A stretch of 64,000 nt of DNA from Streptomyces sp. TP-A0874 (GCF_001748085.1 NZ_BBZK01000003.1:868001-932000), one strand, 5' to 3'. Counted from the first letter of the stretch, positions 1-9,810 are shown. Translations and numbers: made by a program. The notes: generated by a model from the sequence alone, not told the origin.

Positions 1-1769
1 AGGAGGTCGAGAGACTCCGCCACTCCGCCACCAACGCGCTGCTGACCAGGCGGGACGTCGTCGTGGTGGCCTCCGTCTCCTGCATCTACGGTCTGGGCAC
101 CCCGCAGGAGTACGTCGACCGGATGGTGCCGCTCAAGGTCGGCGAGGAGTACGACCGGGACCAGCTGCTCCGCCGCTTCGTCGACATCCAGTACACCCGG
201 AACGACATGGCCTTCACCCGAGGCACCTTCCGGGTCCGCGGCGACACCATAGAGATCTTCCCGGTCTACGAGGAGCTCGCCGTCCGGATCGAGATGTTCG
301 GCGACGAGATCGAGGCGCTGTCCACCCTCCACCCCCTCACCGGCGAGGTCCTCTCCGAGGACGAGGAGCTCTACGTCTTCCCCGCCAGCCACTACGTCGC
401 CGGCCCGGAGCGGATGGAGCGGGCCATCACGGGGATCGAGCAGGAACTGGAGGAGACGCTGGCCCGGCTGGAGAAGCAGGGCAAGCTGCTGGAGGCCCAG
501 CGGCTGCGGATGCGCACCACCTACGACATCGAGATGATGCGCCAGGTCGGCTCCTGCGCGGGCATCGAGAACTACTCCCGGCACATCGACGACCGGGAAC
601 CGGGCTCGGCCCCGCACACCCTGCTCGACTACTTCCCGGAGGACTTCCTCCTGGTGATCGACGAGTCGCACGTCACCGTGCCGCAGATCGGGGCGATGTA
701 CGAGGGCGACGCCTCCCGGAAGCGGACCCTCATCGAACACGGCTTCCGACTGCCCTCCGCCATGGACAACCGCCCGCTCAAGTGGGAGGAGTTCACGGAG
801 CGCATCGGTCAGACCGTCTACCTCTCGGCAACCCCCGGAGACTACGAGCTCTCCCGGGCCGACGGACAGGTCGAGCAGATCATCCGGCCGACCGGACTCG
901 TGGACCCGCAGGTGGTGGTGAAGTCCACCGAGGGGCAGATCGACGACCTGGTGCACGAGATCCGGCTCCGCACCGAGAGGGACGAGCGGGTCCTGGTCAC
1001 CACCCTCACCAAGAAGATGGCCGAGGATCTGACCGACTACTTCCTGGAGCTCGGCATCCAGGTCCGCTACCTGCACAGCGACGTCGACACCCTGCGTAGG
1101 GTCGAGCTGCTCCGGGAGCTCCGCTCCGGTGAGTACCACGTGCTGGTCGGCATCAACCTGCTGCGGGAGGGCCTCGACCTGCCGGAGGTCTCGCTGGTCG
1201 CGATCCTCGACGCCGACAAGGAAGGCTTCCTCCGCTCCGGAACCTCCCTCATCCAGACCATCGGCCGGGCCGCCCGCAACGTCTCCGGGCAGGTTCACAT
1301 GTACGCCGACAGGATCACGCCGGCGATGGAGAAGGCGATCGACGAGACCAACCGGCGCCGGGAGAAGCAGATCGCCTACAACACCCTGCACGGTGTCGAT
1401 CCGCAGCCGCTGCGGAAGAAGATCAACGACATCGTGGCCGCGATCGCCCGGGAGGAGGTCGACACCCGCGAGCTGCTGGGCACCGGCTACCGGAAGGGCG
1501 GGGAGCGCACCGCCGGGGAGGGCGCGGACGCACCGCAGGAGATCAAGGCGGGGGTCCCCGACCCCGGTGGCAGGACGCCGTCCGGCGACGGCGGGAGGGC
1601 GCTGACGGACCGGCCGGCCGCCGAGCTCGCCGGGCTGATCGAGGAGATGACCGGACGGATGCGGGCCGCCGCCGCCGACCTGCGGTTCGAGGTCGCGGCA
1701 CGGCTCCGGGACGAGGTCGGCGAACTCAAGAAGGAGCTACGGCAGATGAGGGAGGCGGGGCTCTCCTGA
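1..1769 (+). CDS. uvrB: UvrB, excinuclease ABC subunit B (5'-truncated by window edge)
   Basis: This is the helicase-like damage-verification subunit of UvrABC nucleotide excision repair. It receives DNA from UvrA and then recruits UvrC. The frame is open from base 3, so the N-terminal Walker A region lies outside the window. Visible are the SATPGDYE motif, the helicase motifs [24 protein letters not shown] and QTIGRAARN, and a C-terminal UVR domain ([16 protein letters not shown]) that contacts UvrC. The stop is TGA at 1767-1769. uvrA and uvrC lie within the next 10 kb. The identification is certain; only the true start is missing. Confidence 0.98.
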   Translation, partial: EVERLRHSATNALLTRRDVVVVASVSCIYGLGTPQEYVDRMVPLKVGEEYDRDQLLRRFVDIQYTRNDMAFTRGTFRVRGDTIEIFPVYEELAVRIEMFGDEIEALSTLHPLTGEVLSEDEELYVFPASHYVAGPERMERAITGIEQELEETLARLEKQGKLLEAQRLRMRTTYDIEMMRQVGSCAGIENYSRHIDDREPGSAPHTLLDYFPEDFLLVIDESHVTVPQIGAMYEGDASRKRTLIEHGFRLPSAMDNRPLKWEEFTERIGQTVYLSATPGDYELSRADGQVEQIIRPTGLVDPQVVVKSTEGQIDDLVHEIRLRTERDERVLVTTLTKKMAEDLTDYFLELGIQVRYLHSDVDTLRRVELLRELRSGEYHVLVGINLLREGLDLPEVSLVAILDADKEGFLRSGTSLIQTIGRAARNVSGQVHMYADRITPAMEKAIDETNRRREKQIAYNTLHGVDPQPLRKKINDIVAAIAREEVDTRELLGTGYRKGGERTAGEGADAPQEIKAGVPDPGGRTPSGDGGRALTDRPAAELAGLIEEMTGRMRAAAADLRFEVAARLRDEVGELKKELRQMREAGLS

Positions 1770-1918
1770 CCCGGAGGCGCTCTGTAGCAGCTGCGACACA
1801 AACAACACCGGGGGTGTCCTCCCGGGCGCTGTCCTGCCTAGTCTTTCACCGCGACCGTACAGACCAGTCGATATCCAGAAAATCGGCTGCTGTTCAGTGA
1901 AGTTGAGAGGGGACAGCG

Positions 1919-2497
1919 GTGAGTGTCAGCTTGGCGAAGGGGCAGGGCATCAGCCTGGAGAAGTCCGGCGGTGGGACCCTCACCGCGGTGCGGATGGGGC
2001 TCGGCTGGAAGGCGGCTCCCCGGCGCGGGTTCTTCGCCTTCCGGGCACGGGAGATCGACCTCGACGCGTCGGCCGTGCTGTTCGACGGCGAGCGGCCGGT
2101 GGACGTGGTGTTCTTCCGGCACCTCACCAGTGACGACGGCTCGGTACAGCACTCGGGCGACAACCTCTCCGGGGGAGCCGGCCAGGGCGCCGACGACGAG
2201 TCGATCTCGGTCGACCTCCGGCGGGTGCCGGCCCACGTCGACCAGATCGTCTTCACGGTGAACTCCTTCACCGGCCAGACCTTCGCCGAGGTCGAGAACG
2301 CGTTCTGCCGTCTCGTCGACGAGACCACCGGCCAGGAGACCGCCCGCTACACGCTCACCGGTGGTGGTCAGTACACCGCGCAGATCATGGCGAAGGTGCA
2401 CCGGGTGGGCGGCGGCTGGCAGATGACGGCCATCGGGGAGCCCGCCAACGGGCGGACCTTCCAGGACCTGATGCCGGCGATACTGCCGCACCTGTAG
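1919..2497 (+). CDS. TerD-family protein
   Basis: This 192-residue cytoplasmic protein belongs to the TerD/TerZ/CABP family. Such proteins bind calcium and are linked to tellurite and stress resistance; in Streptomyces several paralogues affect development. Family hallmarks are the start MSVSLAKGQGISLEK, the central VFFRHLTSDDGSVQHSGDN stretch with its acidic cluster, and the IVFTVNSF strand. The GTG start follows GAGAGGGGA at 1903-1913. A terminator-like hairpin follows at 2589-2622, and terC lies downstream under its own promoter. Which tellurium-type paralogue this corresponds to cannot be told. Confidence 0.93.
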   Translation: MSVSLAKGQGISLEKSGGGTLTAVRMGLGWKAAPRRGFFAFRAREIDLDASAVLFDGERPVDVVFFRHLTSDDGSVQHSGDNLSGGAGQGADDESISVDLRRVPAHVDQIVFTVNSFTGQTFAEVENAFCRLVDETTGQETARYTLTGGGQYTAQIMAKVHRVGGGWQMTAIGEPANGRTFQDLMPAILPHL

Positions 2498-2588
2498 GCG
2501 GTGCCGGTGGCGGAAGGGGGCGGCCGTCGCGGTCCTGGCGGTGGTTCGTCCCCCGGCCGCCGATGGTGAGTGCCCCGCACCGCGTCGA

Positions 2589-2622
2589 CCGGAAGCCCGG
2601 GGCCCTGCCGCGGGGCTTCCGG
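2589..2622 (+). terminator. Hairpin terminator after terD
   Basis: Perfect 10-bp arms CCGGAAGCCC (2589-2598) and GGGCTTCCGG (2613-2622) enclose a 14-nt loop. There is no U tract, as is usual for Streptomyces terminators. Confidence 0.6.
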
Positions 2623-2752
2623 CTCGGCGGGGACCCACCCGCCGCACGCCGTGGGGGCCGGAGCCTCTCCGCGGGGCCTCGGCCGTCCTCGCCGTCCTGG
2701 AACTGCTCGCCCCGTCCCACAACCCCGCGCCGCCTGGGCTTTTGGTGAATAT

Positions 2753-2782
2753 TTTACGCTTCCTTGGGCTTCCTGCTACTCT
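2753..2782 (+). promoter_or_regulatory. Candidate terC promoter
   Basis: TTTACG (2753-2758) and TACTCT (2777-2782) are separated by 18 bp in the only AT-rich stretch of this gap. Transcription would start near 2789, so the mRNA would begin directly with the first strand of the riboswitch P1 helix. That placement supports both calls. Confidence 0.45.
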
Positions 2783-2786
2783 CGCC

Positions 2787-2910
2787 GCAGCGGAGGGGAG
2801 TACTCCTTACGCGATGCGCCCGTCAGTACGGTGAGCGACGGCCCGGTCCCGGGCCGCCGCGAGCCCGGGCCGTCGGCCCGGAATTCAGCGGGCGGAAGAG
2901 ACCTCCGGCA
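2787..2910 (+). promoter_or_regulatory. yybP-ykoY-type (manganese) riboswitch ahead of terC
   Basis: The leader shows the conserved elements of this Mn2+-sensing RNA in the right order. P1 is formed by CGGAGG (2791-2796) with CCTCCG (2902-2907). The signature GGGGAGTA is at 2795-2802. CGTCA at 2821-2825 is followed by a GTGAG segment. An 11-bp helix pairs 2836-2846 with 2865-2875. The 3' side reads AAGAGACC just before the closing strand. In other bacteria this motif controls TerC/Alx, MntP and related metal proteins, and the next gene here is terC. I matched the motif from memory; a covariance-model search would decide. Confidence 0.75.
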
Positions 2911-2998
2911 GCACCAGAGCTATAAGGGCTCCTCACCGCGCTCGGCCGGTACACGTCGCACCCGCGCGACGCGGCGGCCGGCCGCCCGTCCCGGGGAG

Positions 2999-3025
2999 CT
3001 CCGAGCCGTAGGACTCTGCCCGGAG
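2999..3025 (+). promoter_or_regulatory. Possible ribosome-binding-site sequestering stem for terC
   Basis: CTCCG (2999-3003) can pair with CGGAG of the terC ribosome binding site (3021-3025). CTCCG can instead pair with GGAG at 2995-2998, part of the palindrome GGAGCTCC. These two exclusive pairings are what a translational expression platform needs. The helix is short, so this is tentative. Confidence 0.35.
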
Positions 3026-3032
3026 GAACGCA

Positions 3033-4028
3033 GTGGACGTCTCCCTGACCGTCTGGACGCTGACCGTCGTCGGTCTCTGTCTCCTGATCGCCGTTGACTT
3101 CTTCGTCGGCGGCCGGAAGCCGCACCAGGTCACCATCAAGGAAGCCGCTGCCTGGACCACGGTCTGGGTGCTGCTGGCCGCGGTGTTCGCGCTCGCCCTG
3201 CTGCTCTTCGGCGGTGGCCGACCGGCAGGCGAGTTCACCGCCGGATACATCACCGAGAAGTCGCTCAGCGTCGACAACCTGTTCGTGTTCGTGTTGATCA
3301 TGGCGAAGTTCGCGGTGCCGAGCAGCTACCAGCAGCGGGTGCTGATGGTGGGGGTGCTCATCGCCCTGGTGCTGCGCGCGGTCTTCATCGCCGGCGGGGC
3401 CGCGATCATCGCGCACTTCTCCTGGGTCTTCTACCTCTTCGGCGCGTTCCTCATCTGGACGGCGTGGAAGCTTCTCCGGGAGGCCGGGGCGGGCGACTCG
3501 GGCCAGGGAGAGCAGGAGTTCCGGGAGAACCGCTTCCTCGCGCTGGTGCGCCGCCGCTTCCCCTCCACCGACGACTACCACGGCACCAGGCTGTTCGTGG
3601 TCCGGGACGGGCAGCGGTTGCTCACCCCGATGCTCGTGGTGATGGTCGCCATCGGCACCACGGACGTCCTCTTCGCGCTGGACTCCATCCCCGCCATCTT
3701 CGGGCTGACGGAGGACCCGTACATCGTCTTCACCGCGAACGCCTTCGCCCTGATGGGGCTGCGTCAGCTGTACTTCCTGATCGGCGGACTGCTGGAGAGG
3801 CTGGTGCACCTCTCGTACGGCCTCTCGGCCATCCTCGGGTTCATCGGGGTGAAGCTGGTGCTCCACGCGCTTCACGAGTCCGGGGCGGCCGTTCCCGAGA
3901 TCAGCACCCCGGTCTCGCTCGCGGTGATCTGCGGTGTCCTCCTCGTCACCACGGCTTCCAGTCTCAGGGCCTCCCGGAAGCAGGCGGAGCGGGAGGCGGT
4001 CACCGGCGGGAGGCGGGACGCGGACTGA
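3033..4028 (+). CDS. TerC-family integral membrane protein
   Basis: This 331-residue polytopic inner-membrane protein belongs to the TerC/Alx family, members of which take part in Mn2+ export and metal loading of secreted proteins. Conserved acidic membrane motifs are present: AVDFFVGG near residue 22, SVDNLFVF near 76, and TTDVLFALDSIPAIFG in the second half. The GTG start follows CGGAGGA at 3021-3027. The upstream leader resembles a manganese riboswitch, which supports a role in metal rather than tellurite homeostasis. It converges on the MBL-fold gene and shares a terminator with it. Confidence 0.95.
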   Translation: MDVSLTVWTLTVVGLCLLIAVDFFVGGRKPHQVTIKEAAAWTTVWVLLAAVFALALLLFGGGRPAGEFTAGYITEKSLSVDNLFVFVLIMAKFAVPSSYQQRVLMVGVLIALVLRAVFIAGGAAIIAHFSWVFYLFGAFLIWTAWKLLREAGAGDSGQGEQEFRENRFLALVRRRFPSTDDYHGTRLFVVRDGQRLLTPMLVVMVAIGTTDVLFALDSIPAIFGLTEDPYIVFTANAFALMGLRQLYFLIGGLLERLVHLSYGLSAILGFIGVKLVLHALHESGAAVPEISTPVSLAVICGVLLVTTASSLRASRKQAEREAVTGGRRDAD

Positions 4029-4080
4029 GCGGTGTCCCGTTCGACCGGGGCCGGCGGGAACTGTCCCCGCCGGCCACCGC
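4029..4080. terminator. Bidirectional terminator between terC and the MBL-fold gene
   Basis: The inner arms GGCCGGCGGG (4049-4058) and CCCGCCGGCC (4066-4075) match perfectly. Outer arms GCGGTG (4029-4034) and CACCGC (4075-4080) extend the fold. The two flanking genes end here on opposite strands. Confidence 0.75.
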
Positions 4081-4086
4081 TCCGGC

Positions 4087-4737
4087 TCACCAGCCGCGGG
4101 CGCGCCACTCCGGCAGGTGCGGTCGCTCGTCGCCGAGTGTGGTGTCGTTGCCGTGCCCCGGGTAGACCCAGGTCTCGTCGGGCAGCGGGAAGATCTTCTC
4201 CTCCAGGCCGTCCATGAGGCTGGTGAACTCCTCGGTGCTGGTCGTCCGGCCGGGGCCGCCGGGGAAGAGGCAGTCGCCCGTGAAGAGGTGGGGATGTCCG
4301 TGCGGGTCGTCGTAGACCAGGGCGATGCTGCCGGGGGTGTGACCGACCAGGTGGCGGGCGGTGAGTTCGACGCGGCCGACCCGGATGGTGTCCCCGTCCT
4401 CGACCAGCACCTCCGTGGCGACCGGGATGCCCTCGGCGTCGTACCGTCCGGCGAGGGTGCGGGCGCCGGTCGCCTCGACGACCTCCCCGAGGGCCTGCCA
4501 GTGGTCGCCGTGCCGGTGGGTGGTGACCACGGAGACGAGGCCGTCCTCGCCGACGAGGTTCAGCAGGGTGCGCGGTTCGTTGGCCGCGTCGATGAGCAGC
4601 TGCTCGCCGGTGGCCCGGCAGCGCAGTAGATAGGCGTTGTTCTCCATCGGGCCGACGGCGACCTTGGAGATCATCAGGTCAGTGAGTTCGTGCACATCCG
4701 CGGGTCCGCCGACCGTGACCCTTCCGCTGTACGTCAT
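4087..4737 (-). CDS. MBL-fold metallo-hydrolase (glyoxalase II-like)
   Basis: This 216-residue cytoplasmic hydrolase has the metallo-beta-lactamase fold. The metal-binding THRHGDH motif is at residues 73-79, with further ligands in the LVGHTPGS, FTGDCLFPG and YPGHG segments. This order matches hydroxyacylglutathione hydrolase-like enzymes, but actinobacteria lack glutathione, so the thioester substrate (perhaps a mycothiol adduct) is unknown. I chose ATG 4737 because conserved sequence begins there. No ribosome binding site precedes it, but a TAGTGT hexamer lies 7 nt upstream, suggesting a leaderless mRNA. An upstream in-frame extension to 4851 is unlikely to be used. Confidence 0.9.
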   Translation of the reverse strand: MTYSGRVTVGGPADVHELTDLMISKVAVGPMENNAYLLRCRATGEQLLIDAANEPRTLLNLVGEDGLVSVVTTHRHGDHWQALGEVVEATGARTLAGRYDAEGIPVATEVLVEDGDTIRVGRVELTARHLVGHTPGSIALVYDDPHGHPHLFTGDCLFPGGPGRTTSTEEFTSLMDGLEEKIFPLPDETWVYPGHGNDTTLGDERPHLPEWRARGW

Positions 4738-5216
4738 GGGGGCCACACTAAGGGTTGTCGCATCCCCACCGGCGGGCGCACAGGACAGCCGGGGCCCGCG
4801 CTCCGCCGGCGGTCCGGCACCCGGTGTGCTGCCGCCCGCTTCCCGGTGCACGGGGTCGCGAGTGCCGCGCCCGCCCCGATCCGGTGGCCGCGGGTCTCGG
4901 GTTCGCTGCGTGCGGTACGCCGTTCGGTGGTTGCCGGGTCGTCGTGGCCGCCGACCTCGTGACGGTCGGTATCGGGCTGAATCGGACAGGAACCGCCGCG
5001 GTCGATCCTGACCGAAGGGATCCGGTCAGCGGGATGAAGCGGGGGCCGCGGAGCGTTGATACTCGTCCGGGTGAAAGAAACCCGAGAGCCCGCAGAATCG
5101 AATGTGCGTGCTATAAGCTCAGGGTTGCTTCCCCAAGAGCTCGCTGTGGCGCCCCCTACCCTGGATTCCGGGGCTCCGCCCTGGCTTCCTCCTCCTCAAG
5201 AAAGGTGCCGACCGGC
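4738..5216 (+). other. 479-bp divergent gap between the MBL-fold gene and uvrA
   Basis: No gene is visible. At the left edge TAGTGT on the minus strand (4745-4750) probably serves the MBL-fold gene. Near the right side an extended -10 element and AT-richer bases (5090-5120) probably serve uvrA. The uvrA reading frame is open across this whole region, but its composition and the lack of homologous sequence indicate it is not translated. Confidence 0.55.
5098..5117 (+). promoter_or_regulatory. Candidate uvrA promoter
   Basis: TGCTATAAG at 5109-5117 fits an extended -10 element, placed about 100 nt ahead of the uvrA start. TCGAATGTGCGTGCTA (5098-5113) overlaps it and resembles the actinobacterial LexA box in one half only. 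I do not claim SOS control. Confidence 0.4.
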
Positions 5217-8123
5217 GTGGCCGACCGTCTCCTCATCCGCGGCGCTCGTGAGCACAACCTCAAGAACGTCTCGCTCGACCTGCCCCGCGACTCCCTGATC
5301 GTCTTCACCGGGCTGTCGGGTTCGGGCAAGTCCTCCCTCGCCTTCGACACGATCTTCGCCGAGGGGCAGCGTCGCTACGTCGAGTCCCTCTCCTCCTACG
5401 CTCGGCAGTTCCTCGGCCAGATGGACAAGCCGGACGTGGACTTCATCGAGGGGCTCTCGCCGGCGGTCTCGATCGACCAGAAGTCGACCTCCCGCAACCC
5501 GCGCTCGACGGTCGGCACGATCACCGAGGTCTACGACTACCTGCGGCTGCTGTTCGCCCGCATCGGCAAGCCGCACTGCCCCGAGTGCGGCCGCCCGATC
5601 TCCCGCCAGTCGCCGCAGGCGATCGTCGACCGGGTACTGGACCTCGAGGAGGGGAGCCGCTTCCAGGTGCTCTCGCCGCTGGTGCGGGAGCGGAAGGGCG
5701 AGTTCGTCGACCTCTTCTCCGACCTCCAGACCAAGGGCTACAGCCGGGCCAGGGTGGACGGGCAGACGGTACGGCTGAGCGAGCCGCCCGAGCTCAAGAA
5801 GCAGGAGAAGCACACCATCGAGGTGGTCATCGACCGCCTCACGGTCAAGGAGGGCGCCAAGCGGCGGCTGACCGACTCGGTGGAGACCGCCCTCGCCCTC
5901 TCCGGCGGCATGGTGATCCTGGACTTCGTGGATCTGGAGCCGGACGATCCGCAACGGGAGCGGATGTTCTCCGAGCACCTCTACTGCCCGTACGACGACC
6001 TCTCCTTCGAGGAGTTGGAGCCCCGCTCCTTCTCCTTCAACTCACCCTTCGGAGCCTGCCCCGACTGCACCGGCATCGGCACCCGGATGGAGGTCGACCC
6101 GGAGCTGGTCGTGCCCGACGAGGAACGCTCGCTGGACGAGGGCGCCATCCACCCCTGGTCGCACGGGCACACCAAGGAGTACTTCAACCGGCTGGTGGGC
6201 GCCCTCGCCGAGGAGCTCGGCTTCCGCACCGACATCCCCTGGGCCGGCCTGCCTCGGCGGGCCAAGAAGGCGCTGCTGAACGGGCACCGGACGCGGATCG
6301 AGGTCCGCTACCGCAACCGCTACGGACGCCAGCGCGCCTACACCACCTCCTTCGAGGGGGCGATCCCCTTCGTCAAGCGGCGGTACGCCGAGGCGGAGAC
6401 GGACACCGGCCGGGAGCGCTTCGAGGGCTATATGCGCGAAGTGCCCTGCCCGACCTGTGAGGGGACCCGCCTCAAGCCGATCGTGCTGGCCGTCACCGTC
6501 CACGGGAGGTCCATCGCCGACATCTCCGGGATGTCGATCAACGACTGCGCGGACTTCCTGAGCGGCCTGGAGCTGGAGGCGCGGGAGCGGCGGATCGCTG
6601 AGCGGGTGCTCAAGGAGGTCAACGAGCGGCTGAGGTTCCTCGTCGACGTCGGCCTCGACTACCTCTCGCTGAACCGCGCGGCCGCCACCCTCTCCGGCGG
6701 TGAGGCGCAGCGGATCCGGCTCGCCACCCAGATCGGCTCGGGCCTGGTAGGGGTCCTGTACGTGCTGGACGAGCCGTCGATCGGCCTCCACCAGCGCGAC
6801 AACCACCGGCTGATCGAAACCCTGGTGCGCCTGCGGGACCTGGGCAACACGCTGATCGTCGTCGAGCACGACGAGGACACCATCAAGGCCTCGGACTGGG
6901 TCGTGGACATCGGTCCCGGCGCCGGCGAGCACGGCGGCCAGGTGGTGCACAGCGGGACGCTGAAGGAACTCCTGGCCAACGAGGAGTCGATCACCGGGCG
7001 GTACCTCTCCGGAACGGAGGCGATCGAGCTTCCGAAGGACCGGCGGCCGGTCGACACCGAACGGCGCCTGACGGTCCGCGGCGCCCGGGAGCACAACCTC
7101 CGGGACATCGACGTCTCCTTCCCGCTGGGGGTGCTCACCGCGGTCACCGGGGTCTCGGGTTCCGGTAAGTCGACGCTGGTGAACGACATCCTGTACACCC
7201 ACCTGGCGCGCGAGCTCAACGGAGCCAAGGCCGTCCCGGGCCGGCACACCCGGGTGGACGGCGACGAACTGGTGGACAAGGTCGTCCACGTCGACCAGTC
7301 GCCGATCGGTCGTACCCCGCGCTCCAATCCGGCGACCTACACCGGTGTGTTCGACCACGTCCGCAAGCTCTTCGCGGAGACGACGGAGGCGAAGGTCCGC
7401 GGCTACCTGCCGGGCCGCTTCTCCTTCAACGTCAAGGGCGGCCGGTGCGAGAACTGCTCCGGCGACGGCACGATCAAGATCGAGATGAACTTCCTGCCGG
7501 ACGTGTACGTACCGTGCGAGGTCTGCCACGGTGCGCGGTACAACCGCGAGACCCTGGAGGTGCACTACAAGGGCAAGTCCATCGCGGAAGTGCTGGACAT
7601 GCCGATAGAGGAGGCCCTCGACTTCTTCGAGGCGGTCCCCAAGATCGCCCGGCACCTGCGCACCCTCAACGAGGTGGGGCTCGGTTACGTCCGCCTGGGC
7701 CAGCCGGCGCCGACCCTCTCGGGGGGCGAGGCCCAGCGGGTCAAGCTCGCGAGCGAGTTGCAGAAGCGCTCGACCGGCAGCACGGTCTACGTGCTGGACG
7801 AGCCGACCACCGGGCTGCACTTCCAGGACATCAGCAAGCTGATCAAGGTGTTGTCCGGGCTGGTGGACAAGGGGAACACCGTGATCGTCATCGAGCACAA
7901 CCTCGATGTGCTCAAGACCGCGGACTGGATCGTGGACATGGGGCCGGAGGGTGGCCACGGCGGTGGCCTCGTCGTCGCCGAGGGCACCCCCGAGCAGGTG
8001 GCGGCGGAACCGGCGAGCCACACCGGGAAGTTCCTCCGAGACGTGCTGGGGAACCGGGTCAGCGACGCGGCGTTCTCCCGCGGCGCGGACGGCGGTGCCA
8101 GAAAGACGAGGCGGCGGCGTTAG
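5217..8123 (+). CDS. uvrA: UvrA, excinuclease ABC subunit A
   Basis: This 968-residue subunit is the dimeric ATPase that first recognises bulky DNA lesions and loads UvrB. It has two ABC modules: Walker A GLSGSGKS at residues 32-39 and GVSGSGKST in the second half, each with an LSGGEAQR signature. Zinc-binding cysteine motifs CPECG, CPDC and CENC...CEVC are present. GTG 5217 gives the standard N-terminus [15 protein letters not shown] and has AAAGGTG 10 nt upstream. A longer in-frame start at 4755 is rejected. A hairpin terminator follows at 8134-8160. Confidence 0.97.
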   Translation: MADRLLIRGAREHNLKNVSLDLPRDSLIVFTGLSGSGKSSLAFDTIFAEGQRRYVESLSSYARQFLGQMDKPDVDFIEGLSPAVSIDQKSTSRNPRSTVGTITEVYDYLRLLFARIGKPHCPECGRPISRQSPQAIVDRVLDLEEGSRFQVLSPLVRERKGEFVDLFSDLQTKGYSRARVDGQTVRLSEPPELKKQEKHTIEVVIDRLTVKEGAKRRLTDSVETALALSGGMVILDFVDLEPDDPQRERMFSEHLYCPYDDLSFEELEPRSFSFNSPFGACPDCTGIGTRMEVDPELVVPDEERSLDEGAIHPWSHGHTKEYFNRLVGALAEELGFRTDIPWAGLPRRAKKALLNGHRTRIEVRYRNRYGRQRAYTTSFEGAIPFVKRRYAEAETDTGRERFEGYMREVPCPTCEGTRLKPIVLAVTVHGRSIADISGMSINDCADFLSGLELEARERRIAERVLKEVNERLRFLVDVGLDYLSLNRAAATLSGGEAQRIRLATQIGSGLVGVLYVLDEPSIGLHQRDNHRLIETLVRLRDLGNTLIVVEHDEDTIKASDWVVDIGPGAGEHGGQVVHSGTLKELLANEESITGRYLSGTEAIELPKDRRPVDTERRLTVRGAREHNLRDIDVSFPLGVLTAVTGVSGSGKSTLVNDILYTHLARELNGAKAVPGRHTRVDGDELVDKVVHVDQSPIGRTPRSNPATYTGVFDHVRKLFAETTEAKVRGYLPGRFSFNVKGGRCENCSGDGTIKIEMNFLPDVYVPCEVCHGARYNRETLEVHYKGKSIAEVLDMPIEEALDFFEAVPKIARHLRTLNEVGLGYVRLGQPAPTLSGGEAQRVKLASELQKRSTGSTVYVLDEPTTGLHFQDISKLIKVLSGLVDKGNTVIVIEHNLDVLKTADWIVDMGPEGGHGGGLVVAEGTPEQVAAEPASHTGKFLRDVLGNRVSDAAFSRGADGGARKTRRRR

Positions 8124-8133
8124 CCCGTCCCGG

Positions 8134-8160
8134 CCGGCAGCCCGGGCGCTGGGCTGCCGG
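8134..8160 (+). terminator. Terminator after uvrA
   Basis: Perfect 10-bp arms CCGGCAGCCC and GGGCTGCCGG flank a 7-nt loop, 10 nt after the uvrA stop codon. Confidence 0.75.
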
Positions 8161-8195
8161 TCCTGTCATCCTGTGCTCAGGTGATCAAGGCCTGT

Positions 8196-8226
8196 GGAGG
8201 AGGCCCGGCCGTCCCGGGCCTCCTCC
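8196..8226 (-). terminator. Terminator after the PfkB kinase gene
   Basis: Perfect 13-bp arms (8196-8208 and 8214-8226) flank a 5-nt loop, about 60 bp beyond the minus-strand stop at 8285. Together with the uvrA hairpin it insulates two convergent genes. Confidence 0.7.
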
Positions 8227-8284
8227 GTCCGTTCCCGCCCCGCTCCTGGAACGGGCCCTCTCGGGGAGCACCGTCCGGCGGCCG

Positions 8285-9214
8285 TCAGTCGGCCAACTCC
8301 GCCGCGTAGGGCGGTTCGGCTCCCGCACGGGAACAGGTGACGGCCGCGGCGCGGGCCGCGAAGGCCAGCACATCGCGCCAACCGGCCGCGTCGAGCCCCG
8401 CGGCCGCGGGGCGGGACAGTGCTCCGACCGTCGCCAGCCGGTGCAGCAGCGCCGCGTTCACGGTGTCCCCGGCGCCGATGGTGTCCACCACCTCGACCGG
8501 CTCCCCCGGCACGGAGATCTCGCCCTCCCGGGTCCATGCCGAGAGGCCCGAGCCGCCCCGGGTCAGCACGACGGCCGAGGGACCCTGCTCCAACCACTCC
8601 TGCGGCCGGCCACCGAGCCACTCCGCGTCCTCGACCGACAGCTTGACCAGCGCGGTGTGCGGCAGCCAGGAGCGGAAACGCTCGCGGTACGCCTCCGGGT
8701 CCCCGATCAGGCCGGGACGGATATTGGGGTCGAGCATGGTGAAGAGCCCGCGCGCCGCCTCCCGCCGCAGCAGCGCCTCGTAGGCGCTCGCGCCCGGCTC
8801 CAGCACCATCGAGCAGGTGCCCACGCAGAGCGCGGTCGCCGCCTCGGGCAGCCGCTCGGGGAGCTCGAAGAGGCGGTCGGCGGTCCCCTCCACATAGAAG
8901 TTGTAGCCCGCCGAGCCGTCCTCCCCGATCTCCGCGACCGCCAGGGTGGTGTGCTCCGGCCCCCGCTGCACCAGTGAGACGTCGACTCCGGCGTCCCGGA
9001 GTCCGCTCATCAGCCCCTGACCGAACCGGTCGGTCGACACCCGGGAGCAGAAGGCGGTGGGCGATCCCAGCCGGCCCAGCGCCACCGCGGTGTTGTAGGG
9101 GCCGCCGCCGCGCCGCGGGGACAGCGCGTCGGTCCCGGGCACCCCGGGAGCGGACTCGGCGCTCGCTGCCGCGGGGACCAGGTCGATCAGGGCTTCTCCA
9201 GCTATCACGATCAC
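8285..9214 (-). CDS. PfkB-family carbohydrate kinase (fructokinase-like)
   Basis: This 309-residue ATP-dependent sugar kinase has the ribokinase/PfkB fold. The N-terminal substrate site GGGPYNTAVALGRLG is at residues 36-50. The C-terminal PfkB signature DTIGAGDT lies at 244-251, with the catalytic base Asp250. The GTG start follows GGAAGGATCGGAG. It stands alone, divergent from the Rieske lipoprotein gene. The sugar cannot be read from sequence; fructose, ribose or 2-keto-3-deoxygluconate are the usual candidates. Confidence 0.9.
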   Translation of the reverse strand: MIVIAGEALIDLVPAAASAESAPGVPGTDALSPRRGGGPYNTAVALGRLGSPTAFCSRVSTDRFGQGLMSGLRDAGVDVSLVQRGPEHTTLAVAEIGEDGSAGYNFYVEGTADRLFELPERLPEAATALCVGTCSMVLEPGASAYEALLRREAARGLFTMLDPNIRPGLIGDPEAYRERFRSWLPHTALVKLSVEDAEWLGGRPQEWLEQGPSAVVLTRGGSGLSAWTREGEISVPGEPVEVVDTIGAGDTVNAALLHRLATVGALSRPAAAGLDAAGWRDVLAFAARAAAVTCSRAGAEPPYAAELAD

Positions 9215-9369
9215 GGCTCCGATCCTTCCGTGCCCACGGCGGGGGCGTCCAACCGGCCCCCCGGTGCCGGCCGCCGCCCAGGACCGCGCGCTCCCGAGGG
9301 GCTTCGGCCGGCTGCGCTCTCAGCCGATATGGTCTGATACGAGACCCCGCCGAACGCAGTGGAGCCACC

Positions 9370-9810
9370 ATGCCCGACCGCCCCGCCCCCCGCCGGACCG
9401 TGCTCTGCTCCGCGGCGCTGGCCGGTGTCGCCGGCCTGACCGGGGCCGCGATCAGCGGTTGCGCACCGGAGACGGGGTCCGACGGCGCCGGCGGTGGCCG
9501 CCGCGCCGCCTCGCCCACCGCCCCGGTGGAGCTGGGTGAGGCAGAGGACGTGCCGGTCGGCGGGGCCAAGCTGTACGCGGAAGCCCGGATCCTGGTCAGC
9601 CGGCCGGCAGCCGACGAGTATCGGGCGTTCAGCGCCCTCTGCACCCACCGGGGGTGTGTGCTGAGCGCGGTCAAGGTCGCCGAGGCGGTCTGCGGCTGCC
9701 ACGGCAGCCGCTTCGCCGTCGACACCGGGAAGGTCCTCGCCGGTCCCGCCGTGGAGGAGCTGCCGCGGGTGCCCGTCAGGGTCGACTCCGGGAAGCTGGT
9801 CGCGGGCTGA
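9370..9810 (+). CDS. Tat-exported Rieske [2Fe-2S] lipoprotein
   Basis: This 146-residue protein begins with a twin-arginine signal (PRRTVL near residue 7) and a lipobox ending SGC at Cys31, so it should be folded in the cytoplasm, exported by Tat and anchored outside the membrane. The Rieske cluster ligands are C91-T-H93 and C108-G-C110-H111, and Cys96 and Cys110 can form the stabilising disulfide. The redox partner is unknown. ATG 9370 is preceded by GGAG. It lies between the PfkB kinase and uvrC, with a weak hairpin between it and uvrC. Confidence 0.92.
   Translation: MPDRPAPRRTVLCSAALAGVAGLTGAAISGCAPETGSDGAGGGRRAASPTAPVELGEAEDVPVGGAKLYAEARILVSRPAADEYRAFSALCTHRGCVLSAVKVAEAVCGCHGSRFAVDTGKVLAGPAVEELPRVPVRVDSGKLVAG

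Larger units (their letters stand above)
2498..3032 (+). other. 535-bp intergenic region: terD terminator, terC promoter and riboswitch leader
   Basis: The region holds no convincing coding sequence. From left to right it contains the hairpin that probably ends terD, a short AT-rich stretch around 2742-2760 carrying a candidate promoter, a folded leader resembling the yybP-ykoY aptamer (about 2787-2910), and a GC-rich expression-platform region. The region ends in the terC ribosome binding site at 3021-3026. Confidence 0.7.

Noticed and set aside
5098..5113. LexA (SOS) box ahead of uvrA
   Set aside because: Only one half matches TCGAAC; the second half differs in two of six positions. The evidence is too weak to claim SOS control.
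4755..5216. N-terminal extension of UvrA by about 150 residues
   Set aside because: The family begins at [15 protein letters not shown]; the upstream frame contains the promoter and resembles random high-GC translation.
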